A DNA stretch of 64,000 bases from Pseudovibrio sp. Alg231-02 (GCF_900143565.1 NZ_FREX01000003.1:522536-586535); one strand, 5' to 3'; shown: positions 45,834 through 56,603, counted from the stretch's first letter. Notes: generated by a model from the sequence alone, not told the origin. Program-made: numbers and translations.

Positions 45834-46688
45834 ATGACAAGTTTTGTGGCTGCATGTGTCCAGATGAGAACGGGACGAAACCCGCTCGAAAATCTTGATG
45901 TCTGTGAGGCGTTGATAAGAGAAGCTGCTGCTGAAGGCGCGGTTTATGTGCAAACGCCTGAGATGACCAATGTGCTGGAACGTAGCCGCAAAGCGCAGCT
46001 TGCTGCCTCCAGTTTCGAAAATGATGATCCGTTTTTGAAACAACTGGGTTTGCTTGCTGATGAGTTGAATATCTGGGTCCATATCGGATCTCTGGCAATT
46101 CGGCTTGAAAATGACAAGCTGGCCAACCGCGGCTTTATGATTTCTCCTCAAGGAGAGATCACCGCTCGTTATGACAAAATCCATATGTTTGATGTGGATT
46201 TGCCAAATGGAGAAAGCTGGCGCGAGTCTGAAAGCTATAGTGCAGGCAATGTGTCTCCGGTTATTGATCTTGGTGTGGCCAAGCTTGGAATGGCGATTTG
46301 CTACGATATTCGTCAACCGGCGTTGTTCCGCGAGCAATCAAAGGCTGGCGCGCAGGTTTTGACTGGTCCGGCTGCTTTCACCAAGCAAACAGGTGAAGCG
46401 CATTGGCATGTGCTGCAACGCGCGCGGGCGATTGAAAACGGTGCCTTTGTTGTAACTGCTGCGCAAGGTGGAACACATGAAGATGATCGTCAGACCTATG
46501 GTCACAGCTTAATGGTTGACCCTTGGGGGCAAGTGATCGCAGAACTTGATCATGATGCACCAGGTGTTTTGTTGGGTGAACTTGACATGGCTAAAGTGGA
46601 TGAAGCACGTCGGCGTGTTCCAGCCATCAAGAATGCGCGTGAGTTTTCCGTAGCAACTGTTTCCCTCAATGGGGAGATGGTCAGTTGA
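45834..46688 (+). CDS. Carbon-nitrogen hydrolase (Nit-like deaminated glutathione amidase)
   Basis: 284-residue nitrilase-superfamily amidase. The catalytic triad is Glu in QTPEMTN, Lys in YDKIHMFDVDLP and Cys in GMAICYDIRQP. The resemblance is to Nit1/Nit2 branch enzymes, of which Nit1 repairs deaminated glutathione; the position beside glutaredoxin fits that role, which remains inference. The next gene starts within its stop codon. Confidence 0.9.
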   Translation: MTSFVAACVQMRTGRNPLENLDVCEALIREAAAEGAVYVQTPEMTNVLERSRKAQLAASSFENDDPFLKQLGLLADELNIWVHIGSLAIRLENDKLANRGFMISPQGEITARYDKIHMFDVDLPNGESWRESESYSAGNVSPVIDLGVAKLGMAICYDIRQPALFREQSKAGAQVLTGPAAFTKQTGEAHWHVLQRARAIENGAFVVTAAQGGTHEDDRQTYGHSLMVDPWGQVIAELDHDAPGVLLGELDMAKVDEARRRVPAIKNAREFSVATVSLNGEMVS

Positions 46689-47254
46689 TTAACTATTCAC
46701 TTGCCTGCGATGATGGGCATGAATTTGATGGATGGTTCCGGAATTCTGGCGATTACGAAAAGCAGAAAGAATTAGGTCTGGTCACGTGCCCGTTTTGTGA
46801 CAGTGCATCGGTCCATAAACGCTTGATGGCGCCGAATGTTTCTACATCGAGAAGCCAGAAGAAGGCTCAGGTTGAACATCAGGTTTCGCAGGCTGTTGCT
46901 GCTGCTCAGGCAAAAGCTACAGAAAAGGCCGCGAGTGAACCAAAGCCCGGCGGTGGAACTGCGCCAGCAAGTTCTGAGCAATCTGTTGCCACGACAACTC
47001 CAGCTGTTGATCTGCAGAAGGTTCCTGAGAAAGCAAAGGAGCTGGTGGAAGCTCTGCGAGAGTTCCGCAAACAGGTTGTGACCAACTCAGAGTATGTTGG
47101 CGACAAGTTTGCTGAGGAAGCACGCAAGATCCACTATGGCGAAACGGAAGAGCGCGGGATTTACGGAGAAACTACTCCCGATGATGCTCAGGAGCTTTTG
47201 GAAGAGGGTGTTGAGCTGATGCCGCTGCCGGTGCTGCCAGAAGACCGCAACTGA
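46685..47254 (+). CDS. DUF1178 family protein, TTG start
   Basis: 189 residues. The family N-terminus INYSLACDDGHEFDGWF and CPFCDSASVHKRLMAP, with three cysteines suggesting zinc binding, is followed by an Ala/Glu-rich linker and a conserved C-terminal region (KIHYGETEERGIYGE). Function unknown. TTG 46685 overlaps the TGA stop of the amidase gene, so expression depends on translational coupling. Confidence 0.9.
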   Translation: MINYSLACDDGHEFDGWFRNSGDYEKQKELGLVTCPFCDSASVHKRLMAPNVSTSRSQKKAQVEHQVSQAVAAAQAKATEKAASEPKPGGGTAPASSEQSVATTTPAVDLQKVPEKAKELVEALREFRKQVVTNSEYVGDKFAEEARKIHYGETEERGIYGETTPDDAQELLEEGVELMPLPVLPEDRN

Positions 47255-47282
47255 TTTTTTATGCTGTCATGATGGCAAAACG

Positions 47283-47315
47283 AAAGGCGCCTCGTTTAGC
47301 AGGGCGCCTTTTTTG
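47283..47315 (+). terminator. Intrinsic terminator after DUF1178
   Basis: 9-bp stem (47283-47291 with 47303-47311) and T-run to 47314. It ends the comF-DUF1178 row. Confidence 0.9.
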
Positions 47316-47328
47316 TTCTGTCACTCAA

Positions 47329-47898
47329 TCAGGCTGACACGTCTTTTCTGCCAGGGGCTCGGGGGGTGGAGGGCTTATCTGCGCTTTTTGCCCGGCTGCG
47401 TGTGCTTGTTGACTTGCGAGGCACTCTACGGCGAGGTTTAGCCGGAACTTTTGTTGGTGCGGCCTGTGCCATCGCCTTCAAATCATCAATGCTCGTCAAA
47501 GCTTCTGATGTTGCCTTCTGTGTTTTGGAAACCGTGCCCTTCATTGTAGAGGACATCTGGTTCATCTGGCGGGCACCTTCCTGACGGCAATCTTCAAAAG
47601 CTTCCTGCATGAAGTCGCTGGCAAGTTTTGAGAACTCAATGCCAGTTGGACAATCCCAGATCTCCTGAACGAAATCTGTGTTGGCTTTCATGCGCTTGTT
47701 AAAGAAGGACATGTTTGCGTGCATGATTGCCTGATAGTTCTCAAGCATGGACTTGTTGTTGGAAATTGCGTGCTCCAACGCTGTGTTGGAAAGTTGGTCT
47801 CCACCCTGCGCCCAAAACCAGCCTTGCCAAGGCAGTCCATCTGTCGCAACGGTCCAGCGGTCCATTGCTTCTTTCATTTCTTTGTCGATGTTTAACAT
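47329..47898 (-). CDS. Phasin-like protein
   Basis: 189 residues. The first about 130 are amphipathic helices of phasin type (LENYQAIMHANMSFFNKRMKAN, with a QEIWDC stretch), and the rest is a Lys/Arg/Pro/Ala-rich tail (KPRRRVPRKSTSTRSRAKS) like those of DNA- or granule-associated phasins. It probably coats polyhydroxyalkanoate granules; no pha gene is nearby. GGAGGAG precedes the ATG. Function is inferred from composition and weak similarity. Confidence 0.68.
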   Translation of the reverse strand: MLNIDKEMKEAMDRWTVATDGLPWQGWFWAQGGDQLSNTALEHAISNNKSMLENYQAIMHANMSFFNKRMKANTDFVQEIWDCPTGIEFSKLASDFMQEAFEDCRQEGARQMNQMSSTMKGTVSKTQKATSEALTSIDDLKAMAQAAPTKVPAKPRRRVPRKSTSTRSRAKSADKPSTPRAPGRKDVSA

Positions 47899-48119
47899 CG
47901 TGTCTCCTCCGGACTTTGATCAAGTTCTCGGGCGGCGATCTAGGTCTTGAGACAATATTCTTCGAGCGATCAGGGAGTTTGGAAGAAGCTCGTTTGCCGG
48001 TAACTTACGCCGCGTACACCCTCCTGTTTATAGGCGCTAATATTGGCAAAATGATATTCTGGATTCTAAGGGATTTCAGCGGCTTTTTTCTGAAGAACTA
48101 GTTAAATTTGCAGGCGTAG

Positions 48120-48827
48120 CTACGTATCCAGCCAGTCCTGAATGAGTTCGCTGGTGTGGTCCGGGTGTTCCAGAGTAGAAAGATGGCCGCAATCCGGGAT
48201 GATGTGAAGTTTGTTATTTGGTATTGCATCATGCATTTCGCGGCATCTGTCCAGCGGTAGTAAGCTGTCTTCTTCGCCTGCGACGATCATCGTCGGGCAC
48301 TGGATTGCCGGAAGGTCGGGTCTTTGGTCTCGGCGGTTGATGATTGCGTTTTGCTGCTTCAGGAAGCTATCAGCGCCAATATCAGCAGCCATGTCGAAAA
48401 CCACTTGCCGAAGCGCTGTGTCGTCGTGGCGGGCAGGGTGGACAAGTTGAGGGTATTGCATGGAGGCGATTTTGTGGAAGCCTCCCTTCCTCGCAATCTC
48501 CATCTGCGTATGGCGAAGCTGCGTCTGGGCCGCAGTGTCGTCTCTGGCATTGGTGTTTATGAGGGCAAGACGGCTGATACGTTCAGGAGCCAATCGAATC
48601 ACCTCCAGAGCGACGTAGCCACCCATGGACATGCCGAGGAGAGCGAATCTTTCCGGGGCGTGATCCAGCAATCTCTTTGCCATGGCTTCAATGGAATCCA
48701 TGTCGCAGGTTTCGGCAATGATGATTGGGCGCTCTTTCAGAGAGTTGATCTGAGGGCCAAACAAAGTGCCGGTGCTGGTGAGGCCGGGAATGAAAACGAC
48801 AGTTTCTGCAGGTGCTGTTTCTGGCAT
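48120..48827 (-). CDS. Alpha/beta fold hydrolase
   Basis: 235 residues. VVFIPGLTSTG (oxyanion), LLGMSMGGYVALEV (nucleophile elbow), VAGEEDSLLP (Asp) and CGHLSTLEHP (His) form the catalytic set. Substrate unknown. Two in-frame ATGs lie at 48833 and 48827; AAGGAG is one base from the first and seven from the second, so I take the second. It lies downstream of ubiG on the same strand. Confidence 0.87.
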   Translation of the reverse strand: MPETAPAETVVFIPGLTSTGTLFGPQINSLKERPIIIAETCDMDSIEAMAKRLLDHAPERFALLGMSMGGYVALEVIRLAPERISRLALINTNARDDTAAQTQLRHTQMEIARKGGFHKIASMQYPQLVHPARHDDTALRQVVFDMAADIGADSFLKQQNAIINRRDQRPDLPAIQCPTMIVAGEEDSLLPLDRCREMHDAIPNNKLHIIPDCGHLSTLEHPDHTSELIQDWLDT

Positions 48828-48859
48828 TTTCATTCTCCTTAGTCATTGGATGCCAGCTG

Positions 48860-49636
48860 CTACTCTGGCTTCCGAGCTATTACCATGTAGTTTACATCCA
48901 GATCGGTTGTTCTTGACCAGCTGTCTGTCAGCGGATTGAAGCTCACACCGCAGCGCTCGTAAATGTTCATGCCAGATTCATTGAGGGGGGCTTCCAGCTC
49001 TTCCGGGCGAACCAGCTTTTCGTACTGGTGGGTGCCTTTGGGCAACCAGCGTAGCACGCGTTCTGCTGCGACAATCGCGAGGGCATAGGCTTTCAGAGTT
49101 CTGTTGATAGTTGCAACGAACATCATTCCACCGGGACGCACAAGATCTGCACAGGAGTTCATGAACAATGGAACATCTGCAACATGCTCCACGACTTCCA
49201 TGTTGAGCACGATGTCGAACTGCTCCCCAGCTTCCACCAGAGATTCAGCAGTTTGTGCACGGTAGTCGATATCAAGGCCGGATTGCTGTGCATGAAGTGT
49301 GGCTACTTTGATGTTGGTTTCAGAGGCATCTGCTCCAACAACGGTCGCGCCCATGCGAGCCATAGGCTCAGCGAGTAGGCCACCACCGCAGCCGATGTCT
49401 AAAATCCGTAGGCCTTCTAATGCTTTAGGGGATGTTTCATCTCGACCAAAGTGGTCACAAGCGTACTCTTTGATATAGGAGATGCGAACTGGGCTGAATT
49501 TGTGGAGAGGGCGAAATTTTCCAGTCGGATCCCACCATTCCGATGCAATTGATGAGAAATGCGCAACTTCCGCCGGGTCGATTGTGGTTTGTGCCGGGTT
49601 TTTGGCGGCGTTGCTTGGTTTTTGCGCGGTGCTCAT
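48860..49636 (-). CDS. ubiG: Ubiquinone biosynthesis O-methyltransferase UbiG
   Basis: 258 residues. SAM motif [24 protein letters not shown] and the UbiG/Coq3 features ([15 protein letters not shown] at the start, [31 protein letters not shown]) identify it. It performs both O-methylations of ubiquinone synthesis. It is divergent from lysC with 156 bases between the start codons, the normal alphaproteobacterial arrangement. Confidence 0.96.
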   Translation of the reverse strand: MSTAQKPSNAAKNPAQTTIDPAEVAHFSSIASEWWDPTGKFRPLHKFSPVRISYIKEYACDHFGRDETSPKALEGLRILDIGCGGGLLAEPMARMGATVVGADASETNIKVATLHAQQSGLDIDYRAQTAESLVEAGEQFDIVLNMEVVEHVADVPLFMNSCADLVRPGGMMFVATINRTLKAYALAIVAAERVLRWLPKGTHQYEKLVRPEELEAPLNESGMNIYERCGVSFNPLTDSWSRTTDLDVNYMVIARKPE

Positions 49637-49792
49637 AGCTCAACTCTCCACTTTCATACCGGTACTGGTGGGTCTAATCGCGGTTTTTGTCAAGCCGCTG
49701 GTTGCGATAGAAGGGCGCTAGTTGTATGGATTAGCGCCGTTTGTAGTGATGATCGGTTCATCACAAAGGCCCTCGGAGGAATTTGGGAAGCG

Positions 49793-51043
49793 ATGGCCCG
49801 TTTGGTTATGAAGTTTGGCGGCACCTCCGTTGCCGACCTAGAGCGTATTAGAAATGTTGCGCGGCATGTAAAGCGTGAAGTGGAAGCAGGCAACCAGGTT
49901 GCTGTTGTCGTGTCCGCTATGGCTGGCGTGACGAATACCTTGGTCGGTTATACAAGAGATGCTGCAGCGCTGCATGATGCGCGTGAGTACGATGCGGTTG
50001 TTGCCTCTGGTGAGCAGGTAACTTCTGGCTTGTTGGCGATTGTGCTGCAAGACATGGGTGTGGAAGCGCGGTCCTGGCAAGGATGGCAGATTCCTATCCG
50101 TACGAATGAAGCCCATGGCGCAGCGCGTATTGAGAGTATTGAAGGTCAAACTCTCATTGAACGCCTGGAGCGTGGACAGGTTGCTGTTTGTGCCGGTTTC
50201 CAGGGCGTTGCGCCGGACAACAGGCTTGCGACACTTGGACGTGGTGGTTCTGATACCAGTGCAGTGGCAATTGCTGCTGCCATTCAGGCAGACCGCTGTG
50301 ATATCTACACGGATGTGGACGGTGTTTATACGACCGACCCGCGTGTGGTGGCCAAGGCAACCCGTTTGGAACGTGTTGCGTTTGAAGAGATGCTGGAAAT
50401 GGCTTCTCTTGGTGCAAAGGTTTTGCAGGTCCGCTCTGTTGAGATGGCGATGGTTCACGGCGTTCGTACGTTTGTACGTTCCAGCTTTGATGATCCGGAT
50501 GCCCCGCAGATTAGCGCTGATGGAACACCTGTAGGTACACTTATTTGCGACGAGGACGAGATTTTGGAACAACAAGTCGTCACTGGCATCGCTTACTCAA
50601 AAGACGAAGCACAGATTTCTATCCGCAACGTTGCTGACAAACCTGGCATTGCGTCCAGAGTGTTTGGCCCGTTGGCAGAAGGCAACATCAACGTAGACAT
50701 GATCGTCCAGAACATCTCCCCAGATGGAAAGACGACCGATATCACCTTTACCGTTCCAGAGAGCGATTACGAGCGTGCGCGCAAGGTAATTGAGGAGAAC
50801 GTCGAGGAAATTGGCTTCGAGAATATCGAAGGCGCTACTGATGTTGTAAAAGTTTCCGTAATCGGCATGGGTATGCGTTCGCATGCCGGTGTTGCAGCCC
50901 AGTGTTTTGAAGGCCTGGCTGAGAAGGGGATTAACATCCGCGCGATTACGACATCTGAGATTAAAATCTCTGTTCTGATCGATTCCGCGTATACGGAACT
51001 TGCGGTTCGTACTCTCCATTCGCTATACGGACTTGACGGCTAG
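49793..51043 (+). CDS. lysC: Aspartate kinase
   Basis: 416 residues. It phosphorylates aspartate as the first step to Lys, Thr and Met. The kinase domain begins VMKFGGTSV and contains [15 protein letters not shown]; two ACT domains follow (about residues 265-340 and 345-416), which would bind lysine and threonine as feedback inhibitors. ATG 49793 follows GGAGGA; the open frame from 49559 is spurious. Confidence 0.97.
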   Translation: MARLVMKFGGTSVADLERIRNVARHVKREVEAGNQVAVVVSAMAGVTNTLVGYTRDAAALHDAREYDAVVASGEQVTSGLLAIVLQDMGVEARSWQGWQIPIRTNEAHGAARIESIEGQTLIERLERGQVAVCAGFQGVAPDNRLATLGRGGSDTSAVAIAAAIQADRCDIYTDVDGVYTTDPRVVAKATRLERVAFEEMLEMASLGAKVLQVRSVEMAMVHGVRTFVRSSFDDPDAPQISADGTPVGTLICDEDEILEQQVVTGIAYSKDEAQISIRNVADKPGIASRVFGPLAEGNINVDMIVQNISPDGKTTDITFTVPESDYERARKVIEENVEEIGFENIEGATDVVKVSVIGMGMRSHAGVAAQCFEGLAEKGINIRAITTSEIKISVLIDSAYTELAVRTLHSLYGLDG

Positions 51044-51139
51044 GTATCCTACTGTCGAGAATATTGTTGTGTCTTGGACAACTTCCAAGGCACAACGTGG
51101 CCTGTTAAAAGGCCAGCAGAATTATAGGTAGGGCGGAGC

Positions 51140-53404
51140 ATGCGCAGCAGCTTGGCCGGACCGCGCGTACTCCTCCGTAAGCTTCGTGAAGTGATGGCGG
51201 AGCCGATTAATGCGCAGGAACGGCTCGACAAGATTGTACGTCTGATCGCGGCAAACGTGGTTGCGGAAGTGTGTTCCGTGTACATTTTGCGCGCGGATGG
51301 GGTTCTTGAGCTGTATGCAACAGAGGGCCTCAATAAGGATGCGGTTCACCATACTTCTCTGAAGGTTGGTGAGGGTCTTGTTGGCTTGATTTCCTCTGAT
51401 GCCAGACCGTTGAACCTACCAAATGCGCAGGCGCACCCGGCGTTTGCCTATCGTCCAGAAACGGGCGAAGAGAATTATAACTCTTTCCTTGGTGTGCCGA
51501 TCTTACGTGCAGGACGTACTCTTGGCGTGCTTGTTGTTCAGAACAAAGACCACCGGACCTACTTTGAAGACGAAGTAGAAGCCCTGCAGACAACTGCGAT
51601 GGTAATCGCAGAGATGGTCGCGGCGGGTGAGCTGGAAGCGATTGCGCAGCAAGGCACAACGATTGATGTGATCCGTCCGATGCATCTGAAGGGTGTCGCC
51701 CTTGCTGATGGCATCGGCCTTGGACATGTGGTTCTGCATGAACCGCGTGTGGTTATCACCAATCTGATTGCCGAGGATGCGGACACTGAAAAGAAGCGCC
51801 TCGAAGAATCTGTTACGCGCTTACGTCAGTCGCTTGATCATATGCTGGCAAGCGGTGAGTTTTCTCAGCACGGTGAGCACCGTGAAGTTCTGGAAGCTTA
51901 CCGGATGTTTGCCTATGACCGTGGCTGGATCCGGAAGATTGATGAAGCGATCCGCAATGGTTTGACGGCTGAAGCTGCAGTTGAGAAAGTTCAGAGCGAT
52001 ACGCGCGCTCAGATGCTCCGGCAGACAGACCCGTATTTGCGTGAGCGTCTGCATGATCTTGATGATCTAGCGCACCGCCTCATTCGGGAGCTGATGGGCA
52101 AGAACCACAGCGGCGAAGATGATCTGCCGAAAGACGCAATCATCATTGCGCGTAACATGGGTGCGGCTGAGCTGCTAGACTACGATCGGGATCGCATTCG
52201 GGGTCTTGTTCTGGAAGAAAGCGGTCCGACAAGTCACGTCACCATTGTTGCGCGTGCGCTTGGCATTCCGACAGTTGGGCAGGTTGAAGACATTGTTTCC
52301 TTGGTGGAAGCGACTGATGCCATCATCGTGGATGGTGAGATCGGCCAGATCTTCCTTCGTCCAGCCAATGATGTTGAACAAGCTTTTGCTGATAAAGTTC
52401 GACTGCGTTCCAAGCGTCAGGAGATTTACCGTCAGCTTCGTGATGAGCCGACCGTTACCAAAGATGGTGTGGACGTTAAGCTTCAGCTGAATGCCGGCTT
52501 GCTGGTTGATTTGCCAAGTATGGAAGATGCTGGCGCTGATGGCGTTGGGCTTTTCCGTACTGAGTTGCAGTTTATGGTTGCCTCTGCTTTCCCACGAATG
52601 CAGGAGCAGCACACACTGTATTCAAAGGTGCTGGATGCAGCTGGTGACAAGCCAGTTACTTTCCGCTCTCTGGATATTGGCGGTGATAAAGTTCTGCCTT
52701 ACCTGCGTCTTGCGCAGGAAGAGAACCCTGCGATGGGCTGGCGTGCAATTCGCTTTGGACTAGATCGTCCGGGTTTGTTGCGTACACAGATCAGGGCAAT
52801 GTTGCATGCAGGGGCAGGGCGCTCCTTGCGCATCATGTTCCCTATGGTGGCTGATGTTTCTGAATTTCAGCAGGCGCGGGATTACGTTGAGCGTGAGCTG
52901 AAGCACTTGCGTCAGCATGGCCATGATACGCCAAAAGAGCTGAAGCTTGGTGTCATGCTGGAAGTTCCGGCGCTGCTCTATCAGCTTGAAGAGATCTACA
53001 AGGAAGTGGATTTCGTCTCTGTTGGTTCTAACGATCTGTTCCAGTTTTTCTACGCGGTTGATCGTGGCAATACGTTGGTTGCGGAGCGGTTTGAAGCTCT
53101 GTCTCCTAGTTTCCTACGGGCACTGCGCAAGATCGTCGTTATTGGCGATAAGATGGATACGCCGGTTACCCTTTGTGGTGAGCTTGGTGGTCAACCCCTT
53201 GCTGCGATGGCTTTGCTGGCGATCGGATATAGAAATCTCTCTATGTCGCCTGCTTCTATTGGTCCTGTTAAGGCGATGTTACGCTCTTTGGATCTATCAG
53301 CACTTTCAGAAGAGTTGCTGAAACAATTGGAAGCGGGTAAAGGGACGGACGACATTCGCGAGTTCCTGGCGAACTTTGCATCCGAAAATAATATTCCGGT
53401 ATAA
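51140..53404 (+). CDS. ptsP: PEP-protein phosphotransferase, nitrogen PTS (EINtr)
   Basis: 754 residues. An N-terminal GAF domain (about residues 18-165), which in homologues senses glutamine, precedes the enzyme I module. The phospho-histidine sits in LEESGPTSHVTIVARALGIP, and the PEP barrel has LFRTELQFM and VSVGSNDLFQF. It starts the EINtr-NPr-EIIANtr relay regulating carbon, nitrogen and potassium responses. It is the second gene of the lysC-ptsP-prfA-prmC series. Confidence 0.96.
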   Translation: MRSSLAGPRVLLRKLREVMAEPINAQERLDKIVRLIAANVVAEVCSVYILRADGVLELYATEGLNKDAVHHTSLKVGEGLVGLISSDARPLNLPNAQAHPAFAYRPETGEENYNSFLGVPILRAGRTLGVLVVQNKDHRTYFEDEVEALQTTAMVIAEMVAAGELEAIAQQGTTIDVIRPMHLKGVALADGIGLGHVVLHEPRVVITNLIAEDADTEKKRLEESVTRLRQSLDHMLASGEFSQHGEHREVLEAYRMFAYDRGWIRKIDEAIRNGLTAEAAVEKVQSDTRAQMLRQTDPYLRERLHDLDDLAHRLIRELMGKNHSGEDDLPKDAIIIARNMGAAELLDYDRDRIRGLVLEESGPTSHVTIVARALGIPTVGQVEDIVSLVEATDAIIVDGEIGQIFLRPANDVEQAFADKVRLRSKRQEIYRQLRDEPTVTKDGVDVKLQLNAGLLVDLPSMEDAGADGVGLFRTELQFMVASAFPRMQEQHTLYSKVLDAAGDKPVTFRSLDIGGDKVLPYLRLAQEENPAMGWRAIRFGLDRPGLLRTQIRAMLHAGAGRSLRIMFPMVADVSEFQQARDYVERELKHLRQHGHDTPKELKLGVMLEVPALLYQLEEIYKEVDFVSVGSNDLFQFFYAVDRGNTLVAERFEALSPSFLRALRKIVVIGDKMDTPVTLCGELGGQPLAAMALLAIGYRNLSMSPASIGPVKAMLRSLDLSALSEELLKQLEAGKGTDDIREFLANFASENNIPV

Positions 53405-53488
53405 GCAGCGTAGATTTCGATTGCCGCAGACCCGTGAGGCTGTCGCGCTTTTAAATTAGCTGCCTAACGCTTGAGGAGTTGCCGCGAA

Positions 53489-54562
53489 ATGCTGGCACCA
53501 GAAAAACTAGACACACTGCTAGCACGCTTTGAAGGTATTGAGGCCGAGATGGCATCTGGTCCTGCACCGGATGTTTATATCAAGCTTTCAAGGGACTATG
53601 CGGAACTCGATCCAATTGTGAAGTCCATTCGTGAACTTCGCAAAGCCGAGGGTGATCTGGAAGGTGCGGAAGCACTGTTGGCAGACCCTGAAAGCGATGC
53701 GGAAATGAAAGAACTTGCGCAGCTTGAGCGTGATGAGCTGACAGGCGTTGTCGAAGAGCTGACCCAGCAAGTTCGCATTGGGCTTTTGCCAAAAGACAAA
53801 GCCGATTCTCACGACGTTATTCTTGAAGTGCGTGCCGGTACAGGTGGTGACGAGGCTGCGCTGTTTGCTGGTGATCTCTTCCGTATGTATCAGCGCTTTG
53901 CAGACAATAATGGCTGGAAAGTTGAAGTGATGTCCTCTTCTGAAGGGGACATGGGCGGTTTCAAAGAAATCGTGGCGGCTGTAACTGGTCAGGAAGTGTT
54001 TGGTAAGCTGAAGTTTGAGTCCGGTGTTCACCGTGTGCAGCGTGTGCCTGAGACTGAATCCGGTGGCCGTATTCACACGTCCGCAGCGACCGTTGCGGTT
54101 CTTCCGCAGGCTGAAGAAGTGGACGTTGAGATCAATCCTGCTGATTTGCGCATCGATACATACCGTGCATCAGGTGCAGGTGGTCAGCACGTGAACACGA
54201 CTGATTCCGCTGTTCGTATTGTGCACAATCCGACCGGGATTGTGGTTGCTGTGCAGGACGAGCGCTCTCAGCATAAGAACAAAGACCGCGCGATGAAGTT
54301 GCTGCGGGCGAAGATCTACGATGTGGAGCGTGAGCGTGCTGCGAATGAGCGGACCGAGGCCCGTCGAGTTCAGGTTGGTTCCGGTGATCGTTCTGAGCGT
54401 ATCCGTACCTACAACTTCCCTCAGGGCCGTGTGACTGATCACCGTATTGGTTTGACGCTGTATAAGCTTGACCAGATGATTGCAGGCGAAGCTACGGGTG
54501 AAGTGATTGATGCTCTGATTATGGACCATCAAGCGAACTTGCTCGCCGATGAAGGACTTTAA
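53489..54562 (+). CDS. prfA: Peptide chain release factor 1
   Basis: 357 residues, releasing peptides at UAA and UAG. The GGQ motif is in [16 protein letters not shown] near residue 230. The stop-codon-recognition PxT loop reads PETESGG. The ATG at 53489 follows GAGGAG. The stop TAA shares one base with the ATG of prmC, whose product methylates the GGQ glutamine, so release factor and modifier are co-translated. Confidence 0.98.
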   Translation: MLAPEKLDTLLARFEGIEAEMASGPAPDVYIKLSRDYAELDPIVKSIRELRKAEGDLEGAEALLADPESDAEMKELAQLERDELTGVVEELTQQVRIGLLPKDKADSHDVILEVRAGTGGDEAALFAGDLFRMYQRFADNNGWKVEVMSSSEGDMGGFKEIVAAVTGQEVFGKLKFESGVHRVQRVPETESGGRIHTSAATVAVLPQAEEVDVEINPADLRIDTYRASGAGGQHVNTTDSAVRIVHNPTGIVVAVQDERSQHKNKDRAMKLLRAKIYDVERERAANERTEARRVQVGSGDRSERIRTYNFPQGRVTDHRIGLTLYKLDQMIAGEATGEVIDALIMDHQANLLADEGL

Positions 54563-55446
54563 TGTCCGGCCTCTTCGATAATTTCGACCTCAAAAATGTG
54601 CAGGCTTTGTACCTAGCGGTGCGGAGCCTATTTCGTGATGCAGGTCTGATTGAAGCTGATCTGGATGCACGTGTCCTTGTTGCAGAAGCCCTTGGAATTG
54701 AGCCGAGAAATCTGATCCTTGAGTACGATCAGGCGATCAAGCCAGAGACACTGGCGGTTGTTTCCCGATATGTGGAAGAACGCCTTGCCGGAAAGCCGGT
54801 GGGGCGTGTTCTGGGTAAACGGGAGTTTTGGGGGCTGGAGTTTTCGTTGTCTTCGGCAACATTGGAGCCGCGACCGGACACGGAAACGCTGGTTGAAACT
54901 GCGATTGCGTTTTGTCAGGCCCATGGCGGCTTGGAAAAAGAATGGGTTTTTGCAGATATTGGAACTGGTACAGGAGCGGTCGCGATCGCACTCCTGACTG
55001 AATTGCCCAATGCAATTTGTCTTGCTGTTGATATCAGTGAAGAGGCTTTGGCGACTGCGCGACAAAACGCAGCAAACAACAAGGTTCGTGACCGCTTTAT
55101 CCCAGTTCGTGGTTCATATCTGGATGCATTGAGTGGATCTTTTGATTTTGTTGTGAGTAACCCACCGTACATTCGCAGCTCTGTTATTGAAGGACTGAGC
55201 CATGAAGTTAAGCAACACGATCCTATGCTGGCGCTTGATGGTGGAGTGGATGGTCTTACTGCCTATAAAGAATTGATAGGCAACGCTAAACGAGTTCTTA
55301 AGAGAAATAGTGGACTTCTTATGGAGATCGGGTTTGATCAAGCCGATGAACTTTCAACTCTTGCGAGGGAACTCGTAGGATTGGAGGCTTGTTGTGAACA
55401 TGATCTGGCCGGTCAACCAAGGGTGATTGTTGTAGTTTTTCCATGA
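54562..55446 (+). CDS. prmC: Release factor glutamine methyltransferase
   Basis: 294 residues. SAM motif FADIGTGTGAVAIALL and the glutamine-binding NPPY (VSNPPYIRSSV, about residue 199) identify it; the N-terminal helical domain recognises release factors. It overlaps prfA by one base (TAATG). Confidence 0.97.
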   Translation: MSGLFDNFDLKNVQALYLAVRSLFRDAGLIEADLDARVLVAEALGIEPRNLILEYDQAIKPETLAVVSRYVEERLAGKPVGRVLGKREFWGLEFSLSSATLEPRPDTETLVETAIAFCQAHGGLEKEWVFADIGTGTGAVAIALLTELPNAICLAVDISEEALATARQNAANNKVRDRFIPVRGSYLDALSGSFDFVVSNPPYIRSSVIEGLSHEVKQHDPMLALDGGVDGLTAYKELIGNAKRVLKRNSGLLMEIGFDQADELSTLARELVGLEACCEHDLAGQPRVIVVVFP

Positions 55447-55856
55447 TTGGCGAAGAATTCAATTATCTGGAAAAAAGCCCTTGGAAAATACGTCGGAACG
55501 AGATAGTTTCATCTCGCCGACAAGCGATACCAGCTAAAAGCTGAAAACGATGGGGATGGGCACTCACTGACTGTGAGACGAGCCTGGCAGAGACGTCGGT
55601 TGATAGTTTCAAAGCAGATAGTTGAGCAACCCCTCGTATCGTTGAACTGAGAGAGCAATGCATTTGTATTGCTGCGATCAGATGTCGGATATCGCATTGA
55701 AGCAGTTATACGATCGAATGCGATTGCATTTCGATGTTGATAGCCTTTGTGCTCATCAACACGCAGGCTTATTAACGGCATTTGGAATCCGGGAGATCTT
55801 ACTCCCATGAACCTCACAGTTAGGTTCGATTGCTATTCCGGAAAGTTAACGGCAGA
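55447..55856. other. 410-base intergenic region with a row of hairpins
   Basis: No supported gene. Five hairpins occur in order: 55492-55521 (11 bp with a two-base bulge), 55654-55673 (6 bp), 55713-55735 (9 bp, one bulge), 55735-55761 (7 bp) and 55791-55806 (5 bp). The last lies just before the DUF4167 start, so the region may be a structured leader or contain a small RNA. Confidence 0.5.
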
Positions 55857-56603
55857 ATGAGACCAGGAAATCAGAATAACAAGCGCATGCGTGGACGGGG
55901 GCGTAAAGCTCCAAATCCATTGACACGTACTTTTGAGTCAAATGGACCGGACGTTAAGATCCGAGGTACCGCATTGCATGTTGCTGAAAAGTACCAGCAA
56001 CTTGCGCGTGATGCTCAGGCCTCCGGGGACCGTGTAACCTCCGAGAACTACTATCAGCATGCAGAGCATTACCAGCGCATCGTCGCTGCGGCTCAACCCC
56101 AAAGCACACAGACTGCTGCTCCTTCTGCGCGTACAGAAGATGAAGCTGCACCTGCTGCTGTTGAAACACCAAACGCTGTGGCAGCGTCTGAAGAGCAAGA
56201 GGTTGCGGTTGCAACCCCTCAGCCTGTGATCGGTCTGGATACGCCTCAGCCGTTTATCGAAACAGCTCCAGCGGCTGACGAGAATGCAGAGGCTTCGGGA
56301 GACGCATCTGCACCAGCTGACGAAGATGATGGCAAAGCACGCCGTCGTGTTCGTGGCACTCGTGGTCGTGGTGTTCGTCGTACACCTTCCTCATCCTCCG
56401 CAAGTGCAGCAGCGCCAGCTGAGGCACCTGAAGGTGGTGAAGATGATGCAGCTTCTACGAAGCCACGTCGTACGCCTCGTGCTCGCACACCTCGTGCAGC
56501 TCGTTCACAACGTACCCGTACAGCTCGTGTTCCTGCTGAGGATGCACCTGCATCTGCACCAGCACCTGCGGCTTTGGAAACAACCGGAGACGGTGAAAGC
56601 TAA
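55857..56603 (+). CDS. DUF4167 domain protein with basic tail
   Basis: 248 residues. The N-terminus MRPGNQNNKRMRGRGRK and the core VKIRGTALHVAEKYQQLARDA, followed by YYQHAEHYQRIV, define DUF4167, specific to alphaproteobacteria. The remainder is low complexity: an acidic Ala/Glu/Pro segment and then an Arg-rich segment with RRTPRARTPRAARSQRTR. RNA or DNA binding is likely by composition but unproven. The start is the ATG at 55857. A terminator follows. Confidence 0.92.
   Translation: MRPGNQNNKRMRGRGRKAPNPLTRTFESNGPDVKIRGTALHVAEKYQQLARDAQASGDRVTSENYYQHAEHYQRIVAAAQPQSTQTAAPSARTEDEAAPAAVETPNAVAASEEQEVAVATPQPVIGLDTPQPFIETAPAADENAEASGDASAPADEDDGKARRRVRGTRGRGVRRTPSSSSASAAAPAEAPEGGEDDAASTKPRRTPRARTPRAARSQRTRTARVPAEDAPASAPAPAALETTGDGES

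Noticed and set aside
55509..55817. 102-codon minus-strand frame between prmC and DUF4167
   Set aside because: Composition is not protein-like and the frame crosses several hairpins; treated as noncoding.
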